Origin: Pseudomonas sp. PD9R
GTDB lineage: Bacteria; Pseudomonadota; Gammaproteobacteria; Pseudomonadales; Pseudomonadaceae
Length of the DNA: 64,000 bases
Direction of reading: 5' to 3'
NCBI RefSeq assembly: GCF_019200975.1
Contig: NZ_JAHTMR010000011.1
Location: forward strand, 183,184-247,183
Part shown: positions 43,719 through 50,624 of the stretch, piece after piece
Layout: each line of letters begins with the position of its first letter
How positions within the stretch are numbered: the first letter of the stretch is position 1
The notes under the pieces: generated by a model
What the model was told of the DNA's origin: nothing
Seen by the model: only the letters and a program-made list of their open reading frames with translations
The model's database searches: none
Position numbers and translations under genes: made by a program

Positions 43719-43794
43719 TGTGGAATATCCGAAGAATTACCAATGAGTTATAGCTGCTGGTTGAGAAAGTGCGTTGACCGTCGGGCGGGCGTCA

Positions 43795-44574
43795 TTATTT
43801 TGTCTGATTTAGCACCTGCAGCAGCGCTGCCGTTTGCGCATCCGGCGTGCCATCAAAGCGCGATGGACGGAAATGCATCTGAAAAGCTGCGATCACATGG
43901 CGCGTTGCGACGTCCAGTTCACCGGTTTGCGGTGTTTCATAACCGACGCGGGCCAGCTCTGCCTGAAACCAGCTGATGCTCGGCAGTTGTGCTTCAAACT
44001 GCATTTGTTGCCGCGCAACAGCCTGTTCGTTCGGCCAGATGCCGATGCCTTCGCCAGCCAGACGTTTCCAGGGAAACAGCGGGCCTGGATCAAGTTTGCG
44101 CAGGGGTGCGATGTCGCTGTGGCCGATGATGCTGCGCGGGTGGATGGCGTAACGCTTGCTGATGTCTTTGAGCAGGACAATCAGCGACTGGACTTGCGCC
44201 TCGCTGTACGGGTACCAGAGACGCCCGGTCGGGGTGTCCTTGAAGCCCGGATTGACGATTTCAATGCCGATGGAGCTGGAATTCAGCCATGTCCGGCCTT
44301 GCCATTGGCTTTCTCCGGCATGCCACGCCCGCAGGTTTTCATCCATCAGCTTATAGATGGTCGCGTTCTTGTCGTCGCCAATGAGGTAGTGGCTGCTGAC
44401 TTCGCCATGGGTCAACAATTGCAGCGACCGCTCCAGCGATGCATTGGTGTAATGAACCACCACGAACTGGATGCGGCTGTCGTGATTGGCCGAGGGGTGG
44501 CTGGTGTCGAAGCGGGGGCCGCTGGAGCAGGCGGCCAACAGAATTAGCGACACGATAAGGGCAAAATATTTCAT
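43795..44574 (-). CDS. ampDh2: N-acetylmuramoyl-L-alanine amidase, AmpD-homologue lipoprotein
   Basis: Zinc amidase (Amidase_2) that cleaves the lactyl-amide bond of peptidoglycan or anhydromuropeptides. The 259-residue form starting at 44574 has a lipoprotein signal (LILLAAC-S, C16), so it should be an outer-membrane lipoprotein like AmpDh2. Zinc ligands are seen in VVHYT near residue 40 and HSDIAPLRKLDPGPLF near 150, and a C-terminal peptidoglycan-binding helix bundle follows. Gene position after algB-kinB agrees with ampDh2 in P. aeruginosa. Shine-Dalgarno is weak. Confidence 0.88.
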   Translation of the reverse strand: MKYFALIVSLILLAACSSGPRFDTSHPSANHDSRIQFVVVHYTNASLERSLQLLTHGEVSSHYLIGDDKNATIYKLMDENLRAWHAGESQWQGRTWLNSSSIGIEIVNPGFKDTPTGRLWYPYSEAQVQSLIVLLKDISKRYAIHPRSIIGHSDIAPLRKLDPGPLFPWKRLAGEGIGIWPNEQAVARQQMQFEAQLPSISWFQAELARVGYETPQTGELDVATRHVIAAFQMHFRPSRFDGTPDAQTAALLQVLNQTK

Positions 44575-44675
44575 GGCGGAAGGCAGTACACGCAAGACAG
44601 TAATGCAACAGTGTAACGTACTGCCTTGCACGCAGAGGGTAATCACCCGGTTTTAAACAAAATGGAACAATACCC

Positions 44676-46736
44676 TCAGCCCAACTCCACGCGATTACGT
44701 CCGGCATTTTTAGCGCGATATAGCGCCTGATCAGCTCTTTTGAGTACCAGATCGCTGTGTTCGCCGGGTTTGAACGCCGTCAGCCCCATAGAAATGGTGA
44801 TCGTCACCCGCTCACCCTTGAAGTGGAAAGGACAGGCCTCAATAGAGGCGCGAAGGTGTTCCAAGAGTTTCATGCCGGCGGCTGGCACCGTAGAAGGCAG
44901 CAACACCACAAACTCTTCACCGCCGAACCGGGCAATGAAGTCCGTGCCGCGCAGGCGCTTGCGCAGCACGCTGGCGATGATTTTCAGGACTTTGTCGCCC
45001 GCCAGATGACCATAGTTATCGTTGATACGCTTGAAGTGATCGAGGTCGAGCATGGCCAGCATCAATGTGTTGCCGTGTTGTTGCCACTCGCTGACTTCGT
45101 GGTCCAGGCGCTCGCTCCAGGCCGCTCGGTTGGGCAAGCCGGTCAGCGGATCGATCAAGGCTTTTTGGCGTTGCTCTTCGAGGTGTTCGCGAAAGCCCAA
45201 GGCCTCTTGCTCCATGTGGGCAACTCTTTCGGCCAGGCTATGCAGGCGGGCCGCCACCTCTTGCTCGCGCTCGTCGCGCTGTATGCGGTGCTGATCCATG
45301 GTCCCGAGCAGGCCTTCGAGATGGTCTTCCAGGACGTGCTTGAGACCGTCGAGGTCTGCCGCTTCGTGCATGCTGCTTTGCAACCCGTCGACCTGCTCTC
45401 GGATCTGCGTGTCCATGGCCTGGGCGGCAGAACGGTTGTCGGCATGACCGGCGCTGGCTGCTTGCAGGTTGCTCTGGAACGATTCGAGACGTTCGTTGAG
45501 CCGCTGCAGATAAGTTTCGAATTCGTGCTGACCGCTGTCGGAGATTGCCAGCATCAAGGTGGCCAGATCATCAAGAATCGGTAGCAACTCGTACCAGTTC
45601 AAACCATTTTTCAGGCGATCGCGCATCGATTCGGCTTGCGGACGGTGGCGCTCGGGTAGCGTCAGATCGTCGAGCAGGCCCAGCAATGTTTCTTCGATGT
45701 GCTTGGCGACCGAGCTGTAGGAGGGCTCAGGCGAGTCTGGCAGCGCGTAGAGAATATCGTGCTCGGGCTCATCCGGGTCGATGGCTGCCAGGGCTTGGGC
45801 CATGGCTGAAGGCAGTGGCAGGCTGTCGAGAAATACTGCTGGAGTCAGTTCGTCGGGGTTGATTGCCAGTTCAGTCTGAGCGACTGGCGCCACGGTTGCA
45901 GGTGTCGCTACCTCAGGGTTCTCCGTGTCGGCTTGAACTTGCTCCTCGAAGGGGAGGGCCGGTTCTGGATGCGGTTCAACGATGGGCGAAACGATAGCCG
46001 CAACGGCGGGCGGCGCCGGTGTGTTCACTGGGGGCTGGATCGCCGGCGGCTCGATGGCTGCAACAGTGACTTCCGGCACTTCGACAGGCGGTTCAGTGTT
46101 GGCAGGCACAGGATCTACCGCTACCGGCGGTGTCACAGCTACCGGCACCGACATGGCCTCGATAGATGGCGCGATGGAAGCTTGCTCTGCGGAGGCGGCC
46201 GCTTCATCGACGTCACGGTGACCAAACAACCGTTGCAACAGGCCCGGGCGGTCAGGTTCAGCCGGGGTTTCGAGCTGGCTCAAGGCTTTACCTTGCAGGC
46301 CGCTCAGTTCGCTGAGCAGCAATGGGATCTCGCGTGCCTGGCTGACGCGGCTATCCAGTTGCTTGGCGAAGTTCTTGAGTGGGCGCCGGACTTCCCGGGG
46401 CAGCGGCAGTGTTTGCAACTGGGTCACCAGTGCGTTCAGTGCGGCGCTGGTCTGGTTGACTCGGGTTTCGCGACGCTGCTCGGAGTCGAGCACCGCCTTT
46501 TCCAGGCGTGGAAGCAGATTGGCCAGGCCGGCATCCATGTCGTCGGTGCGCACCACTTCGCGCATTTCCTTCATGCATTGGTCAACGGCCCGGTCAGTAC
46601 CTTCCGCCGCCAGGGTGCTGCGTACCAGCCCCCGACGCAGCAAGTCGAGCCGGGCGTCCCAACGACGTTCGAGCTTTTCCTGTTGTTCGATGCTTTTGAG
46701 GTACTTCTCTTTCCAGCGCTCTGTTTCGTCGCTCAT
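44676..46736 (-). CDS. dgcH: GGDEF-domain diguanylate cyclase
   Basis: Cytoplasmic 686-residue c-di-GMP synthase. The N-terminal 170 residues are helical, residues about 175-300 are a Pro/Val/Ala/Glu-rich low-complexity linker, then a second helical/coiled-coil part leads to the GGDEF domain (about 520-686). The active site is GGEEF and an RGTD inhibitory site lies five residues before it, so product inhibition is expected. Overlaps the upstream exonuclease-fold gene as ATGA. The symbol follows the P. aeruginosa gene at this position (PA5487). Confidence 0.88.
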   Translation of the reverse strand: MSDETERWKEKYLKSIEQQEKLERRWDARLDLLRRGLVRSTLAAEGTDRAVDQCMKEMREVVRTDDMDAGLANLLPRLEKAVLDSEQRRETRVNQTSAALNALVTQLQTLPLPREVRRPLKNFAKQLDSRVSQAREIPLLLSELSGLQGKALSQLETPAEPDRPGLLQRLFGHRDVDEAAASAEQASIAPSIEAMSVPVAVTPPVAVDPVPANTEPPVEVPEVTVAAIEPPAIQPPVNTPAPPAVAAIVSPIVEPHPEPALPFEEQVQADTENPEVATPATVAPVAQTELAINPDELTPAVFLDSLPLPSAMAQALAAIDPDEPEHDILYALPDSPEPSYSSVAKHIEETLLGLLDDLTLPERHRPQAESMRDRLKNGLNWYELLPILDDLATLMLAISDSGQHEFETYLQRLNERLESFQSNLQAASAGHADNRSAAQAMDTQIREQVDGLQSSMHEAADLDGLKHVLEDHLEGLLGTMDQHRIQRDEREQEVAARLHSLAERVAHMEQEALGFREHLEEQRQKALIDPLTGLPNRAAWSERLDHEVSEWQQHGNTLMLAMLDLDHFKRINDNYGHLAGDKVLKIIASVLRKRLRGTDFIARFGGEEFVVLLPSTVPAAGMKLLEHLRASIEACPFHFKGERVTITISMGLTAFKPGEHSDLVLKRADQALYRAKNAGRNRVELG

Positions 46737-47611
46737 TCAGGGGTTCCGCGAAGGGCAGGACTCAACGCGGGCAATGCATCGGCCGTGAGCGAACCCGGCA
46801 GACGAATCTCTACCGCGACCGGCAGGTGATCGGAAATGGGCTGCGCCAGCACCTCGACCTTTTCAAGGGTCAGGGTCGGGCTCAGCAGAATGTGGTCCAG
46901 GCAGCGTTGCGGGCGCCAGCTGGGGAACGTCGCTTCCAGTTGCGGTGCCAGCAGGCCGAGGTCACGCAACGGGGAATTTTGCAGTAGGTCACTGGCATGG
47001 GTGTTCATGTCGCCCATCAGCACCTGGTGTTTGTAACCACCAATGACTTCGCGGATATAAGCCAGTTGCAGGCTACGGGCGCGGGCGCCTAGCGCCAGGT
47101 GCATCATGACGACCACCAATGCTTCCGGACCTTCGCCGAAGCGCACCAGAATTGCCCCGCGACCCTTTGGCCCCGGCAGCGGATGATCTTCAATCGCCCA
47201 TGGGCGCAGTCGACTGAGCACGCCATTGCTGTGCTGACCGAGGCGACCGAGGTTGCGATTGAGTTGTTGATACCAATACGGGAAGGCGCCGAGTTGCGCC
47301 AGGTGTTCGACCTGATTGACGTAGCCTGAACGCAGGCTGCCGCCATCGGCTTCCTGCAGGGCGACCAGATCGAAGTCGCCAAGAAGATTGCCGATTTTCT
47401 GCAGATTGTCGGCACGCCCGGTGTGCGGCAACAAATGTTGCCAGCCCCGGGTCAGGTAATGCCGATACCGCTCGGTACTGATGCCAACCTGGATATTGAA
47501 ACTGAGCAAGCGCAAACGACTGTCTGCGGGCAGGCCCGTTGATTCCAGGTGATGCTCGTTGACCCGCGGATCATGCAGGCCAACGACGCGTTCAGTTCCC
47601 CAGCGACGCAT
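46733..47611 (-). CDS. Endonuclease/exonuclease/phosphatase-family protein
   Basis: 292-residue EEP-fold protein. Catalytic motifs: LLSFNIQVG near the N-terminus, VALQEADGGS near residue 88, MMHLALG, MGDMNTHASD near residue 198, and the terminal SDHLPVAVEIRLP. No signal peptide is visible. The substrate may be nucleic acid, phosphoinositide-like lipids or others. It lies 14 bases after dsbA and is coupled to the GGDEF gene by a four-base overlap, a conserved trio in pseudomonads. Confidence 0.88.
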   Translation of the reverse strand: MRRWGTERVVGLHDPRVNEHHLESTGLPADSRLRLLSFNIQVGISTERYRHYLTRGWQHLLPHTGRADNLQKIGNLLGDFDLVALQEADGGSLRSGYVNQVEHLAQLGAFPYWYQQLNRNLGRLGQHSNGVLSRLRPWAIEDHPLPGPKGRGAILVRFGEGPEALVVVMMHLALGARARSLQLAYIREVIGGYKHQVLMGDMNTHASDLLQNSPLRDLGLLAPQLEATFPSWRPQRCLDHILLSPTLTLEKVEVLAQPISDHLPVAVEIRLPGSLTADALPALSPALRGTPE

Positions 47612-47625
47612 GGTGAGTACCGCGC

Positions 47626-48267
47626 TTAGTTGGCAGCAGCCTTGTTAGCCGCTCGCTCTTTGTCGATCAGTTTGTCGGCCAGTTGCAAGGCTTGTTCAGC
47701 GCCGCCGGCGGAACCCACGTCGAAGCGATACTTGCCATTGACGATCATGGTTGGAACGCCGGAAATCTCATATTTCTTGGCCAATTCACGGGCCTTGACG
47801 ATCTGACCTTTGATGGCGAAGGAATCGAAGGTAGCCAGGAATTTTTCCTTGTCTACGCCCTGAGTGGCCAGGAAATCCGCCATGTCATTCTTGTCAGTCA
47901 GTTTCTTGTGTTCTTTCTGGATTGCGTTAAACACGGCGGCGTGCACGTTGTGCTCGACGCCCATGGCTTCCAGGGTCAGGAACATCTGGCCGTGGGCATC
48001 CCATGGGCCGCCGAACATGGCTGGAATACGGACGAAGTTCACGTCGGATGGCAGTTTCTCGACCCATGGATTGATCACCGGTTCGAACGCGTAGCAGTGC
48101 GGGCAGCCATACCAGAACAACTCAACCACTTCGATTTTGCCAGGCTCCGCGACCGGAACCGGGTTGGTCAGTTCGACATAAGGGGCGGCGGGTGCTTCGG
48201 CGGCCTGGGCAGTCATGCCGAACAGGCTGGCAGCGACAAGTGCGGCGCTGATGATCAGATTACGCAT
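47626..48267 (-). CDS. dsbA: Thiol:disulfide interchange protein DsbA
   Basis: Periplasmic oxidase that introduces disulfides into exported proteins. 213 residues with a signal peptide (cleavage AQA|AEA near 22), the thioredoxin-fold active site CPHC (WYGCPHCYAFEP) and the cis-proline loop GVPTMIVNGKY. The upstream side holds the cytochrome c4 terminator, so dsbA has its own promoter and may drive the next two genes. Confidence 0.96.
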   Translation of the reverse strand: MRNLIISAALVAASLFGMTAQAAEAPAAPYVELTNPVPVAEPGKIEVVELFWYGCPHCYAFEPVINPWVEKLPSDVNFVRIPAMFGGPWDAHGQMFLTLEAMGVEHNVHAAVFNAIQKEHKKLTDKNDMADFLATQGVDKEKFLATFDSFAIKGQIVKARELAKKYEISGVPTMIVNGKYRFDVGSAGGAEQALQLADKLIDKERAANKAAAN

Positions 48268-48361
48268 GCTTTACTCCTGGACAAATTTTATCGCCTCGCG
48301 CGACCTGTTTTCAGACAGGTCCTGGCGGGCTTGAGTTCTGTAGTGTAACGGCAGCGGCCAC

Positions 48362-48390
48362 AAAAAAGGGCGGCCAAAGCCACCCTTTTT
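48362..48390 (-). terminator. Intrinsic terminator after cytochrome c4 gene
   Basis: On the minus strand AAAGGGTGGC-TTTG-GCCGCCCTTT (one T:G pair) is followed by TTT. It separates cytochrome c4 transcription from dsbA. Confidence 0.85.
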
Positions 48391-48467
48391 ATACTTGCCG
48401 TGACGGATTAATCGAGCGTTAACGCTGCAGGCGATATACACCTCGCGCAACGCCCGAATCGTCGGTC

Positions 48468-49097
48468 TTAGTGCAGGCCCTGAATGTAGCTGGACACCGC
48501 TGCGATGTCTTCATCGCTCAGTCGTTTGGCGATGGTCTGCATGGTTTTGGTGTCGCCGTCGTTGGTACGGCCGCCATCTTCCTTGCGGAAGTCGGTCAGT
48601 TGCTTGGCAACATATTGAGCGTGCTGGCCACCCAGATGAGGGAAGCCGGCTGCCGCGTTGCCTGCACCGTTTGGCGAGTGGCAACCGGTGCAAGCTGGCA
48701 GGCCTTTAGCCAGGTCACCGCCGCGGAACAGATTTTCACCGCGCTTGACGAGTTTCTCATCGGCGGCGCCAACACTGCCTTTCTGGCTGGAGAAGTAGGC
48801 GGCGATGTCCGCCAGGTCCTGATCGCTCAGGTTGGTCAGCAAGCCTGTCATTTCCAGAACGGTGCGCTTGCCCGACTTGATGTCGTGCAACTGCTTGGTC
48901 AGGTAGCGTTCACCCTGGCCCGCCAGTTTTGGAAAGTTAGGTGCCATGCTGTTGCCATCCGGGCCATGACAGGCACCACATACGGCGGCTTTTGCCTGGC
49001 CTGCGGCGGCGTCACCAGGTTTTACTGGCTCACCTGCAGCATGGGCAATGCCGGAGATTCCCACGGTCAACAGCAGACTCACGATCAATTTGTTCAT
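48468..49097 (-). CDS. Di-heme cytochrome c4
   Basis: Periplasmic electron carrier with two class I heme c domains, 209 residues. Signal peptide ends near AHA (residue 20). Heme sites are CGACHG near residue 39 and CTGCHS near 137, with methionine ligands in NSMAPNFPKLAG and the KTMQTIAKRLS segment. It typically donates electrons to cbb3 or other terminal oxidases. Lies 46 bases downstream of the cytochrome c5 gene. Confidence 0.95.
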   Translation of the reverse strand: MNKLIVSLLLTVGISGIAHAAGEPVKPGDAAAGQAKAAVCGACHGPDGNSMAPNFPKLAGQGERYLTKQLHDIKSGKRTVLEMTGLLTNLSDQDLADIAAYFSSQKGSVGAADEKLVKRGENLFRGGDLAKGLPACTGCHSPNGAGNAAAGFPHLGGQHAQYVAKQLTDFRKEDGGRTNDGDTKTMQTIAKRLSDEDIAAVSSYIQGLH

Positions 49098-49143
49098 CAG
49101 CTAATCCAACTACGGCTAAGGGTTAAAGAGTTATGGACCGGGA

Positions 49144-49434
49144 TCACTCGCTCATCCAGTGGATGATGGCCTGGTAATCCTCGGCACTGCAGTCCATGCA
49201 CAAACCACGCGGCGGCATCGCCTTGAAACCCTGGGTTACGTGTTGCACCAGCGTCTCCATACCTTTCGCCAACCTCGGCGTCCAAGCTTCCTGATCGCCT
49301 CTTTTGGGCGCCATGGGTAGTTGGCCGGAATGACAGGCTCCACAAACACGGTTGTACACAGCTTCCGGATCCTGTGTAGCCTGAGCGCTGTAAAGCGGCA
49401 TCAAGACACCGGCAGCTAGCAGCCATTTCGTCAT
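49144..49434 (-). CDS. Cytochrome c5-type mono-heme protein
   Basis: 96-residue periplasmic cytochrome with a signal peptide (AQA|TQD), heme site CGACHS near residue 31, axial Met in KAMPPRGLC and a C-terminal cysteine pair CMDC, the disulfide hallmark of c5 cytochromes. It is transcribed with cytochrome c4. Divergent from engB. Confidence 0.92.
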   Translation of the reverse strand: MTKWLLAAGVLMPLYSAQATQDPEAVYNRVCGACHSGQLPMAPKRGDQEAWTPRLAKGMETLVQHVTQGFKAMPPRGLCMDCSAEDYQAIIHWMSE

Positions 49435-49625
49435 AAAACGACCTTTTCAGGGTTGAGAGCGTGCTGCGTTCTAGTGCGCAATCAAGGTCTGTCGCTCTCG
49501 TGAACTTCATCCTACGCTGGGACAAAGCGCACACAAAATCTGCGGCATTATATACTGGCGTCACTGAAACGGAAGCGACACTGCTTGCCGCGCCCATTCC
49601 CGGCGCCACCCACATCGGAAATCCC

Positions 49626-50267
49626 ATGCAACTCAAGAATCCCATCCTCGGTCTGTGCCAACAGTCCACCTTCATGCTCAGCGCCGCCAAAGTCGACCAA
49701 TGTCCGGATGACGAAGGTTTTGAAGTCGCCTTCGCCGGGCGTTCCAACGCCGGCAAGTCCAGTGCGCTTAACACCCTGACTCACGCCAGCCTGGCGCGCA
49801 CCTCGAAAACTCCGGGTCGCACGCAGTTGTTGAATTTCTTCAAGCTAGACGATGAACGCCGTCTGGTCGACCTGCCGGGCTACGGTTATGCAAAAGTGCC
49901 TATCCCGCTCAAGATGCACTGGCAGCGTCACCTTGAGGCTTACCTGGGTGGGCGCGAGAGTTTGAAGGGTCTGATTCTGATGATGGACATCCGTCATCCA
50001 ATGACAGACTTCGACTTGCTGATGCTCGATTGGGCTGTGGCTGCGGGCATGCCGATGCACATTCTGTTGACCAAGGCGGACAAGCTGACTTATGGCGCAG
50101 CCAAAAACACTTTGCTCAAAGTCCAGTCGGAAATCCGCAAGGGATGGGGCGGCAGCGTGACGATTCAACTTTTTTCGGCGCCAAAACGTCTGGGCCTGGA
50201 AGACGCCTACACTGTATTGGCAGGCTGGATGGAGCTGGCAGACAAGGGTGCCGAGGCTGCAGAGTAA
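49626..50267 (+). CDS. engB: Ribosome biogenesis GTP-binding protein EngB/YsxC
   Basis: Essential-type small GTPase for 50S assembly, 213 residues from the ATG at 49626 (MQLKNPILGLCQQS), the family N-terminus; the frame is open 55 codons further up through promoter-like DNA. G1 GRSNAGKSS, G2 region TPGRTQLLNFF, G3 DLPGYGYAKVP and G4 TKADK are all present. It faces polA across the ersA RNA gene, the conserved enterobacterial/pseudomonad polA-engB layout. Confidence 0.96.
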   Translation: MQLKNPILGLCQQSTFMLSAAKVDQCPDDEGFEVAFAGRSNAGKSSALNTLTHASLARTSKTPGRTQLLNFFKLDDERRLVDLPGYGYAKVPIPLKMHWQRHLEAYLGGRESLKGLILMMDIRHPMTDFDLLMLDWAVAAGMPMHILLTKADKLTYGAAKNTLLKVQSEIRKGWGGSVTIQLFSAPKRLGLEDAYTVLAGWMELADKGAEAAE

Positions 50268-50278
50268 AAGCGACAGGC

Positions 50279-50409
50279 AAAAAAAACCCCGGACTTCTAT
50301 GGGGAGGGGGAAGTTCCGGGGTTCAAGTTCTAGACCGCTAGGGCGGGGTCCAGATATCTGCCAACACTTAACACAACATTAGGAGCATGAACGGCTTCAC
50401 CAGCCATTC
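50279..50409 (-). ncRNA. ersA: Small regulatory RNA ErsA (Spot 42-like position)
   Basis: Between engB and polA, on the minus strand, a sigma-22 type promoter is followed by about 131 bases ending in a strong terminator: AACCCCGGAACTTC pairs with GAAGTCCGGGGTT (one bulge) and TTTTTTTT follows. Length and locus match ErsA of P. aeruginosa (about 132 nt, polA-engB interval), an Hfq-dependent RNA that controls algC and other envelope genes. Start point is estimated from the promoter spacing. Confidence 0.85.
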
Positions 50410-50415
50410 AGTAAA

Positions 50416-50443
50416 TCTGAGTGGCAGTTCACCGATTTAGTTC
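50416..50443 (-). promoter_or_regulatory. AlgU/sigma-22 type promoter of ersA
   Basis: Minus strand: GAACTA (50443-50438), 17-base spacer, TCAGA (50420-50416). This fits the AlgU consensus GAACTT-N16/17-TCtgA with one change in the -35. It places transcription start near 50409. Confidence 0.75.
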
Positions 50444-50518
50444 AGATTTTTTTTAACCGCCTTTGGAATAGCCCCAAGTACGATCCGGACTAAGCGCTCT
50501 TTCCCACCGCTGATACCT

Positions 50519-50619
50519 ATAGGAGCGAGCTTGCTCGCGAAGGATCTGAGGGCGCCGCGTTCATCCAGGCAGCCCTCGTCATCGTTACCCTCCATCGCGC
50601 GAGCAAGCTCGCTCCTACA
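50519..50619. repeat. REP-type palindrome, GAGCGAGC family
   Basis: TAGGAGCGAGCTTGCTCGCGAAGGA and the arm TCCATCGCGCGAGCAAGCTCGCTCCTA flank about 50 bases that include the same GGGCGCCGCGTTCATCCAGGCAGCCCTCGT-like spacer found in the copy at 5138. Just downstream of polA. Confidence 0.9.
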
Positions 50620-50624
50620 GGGGC

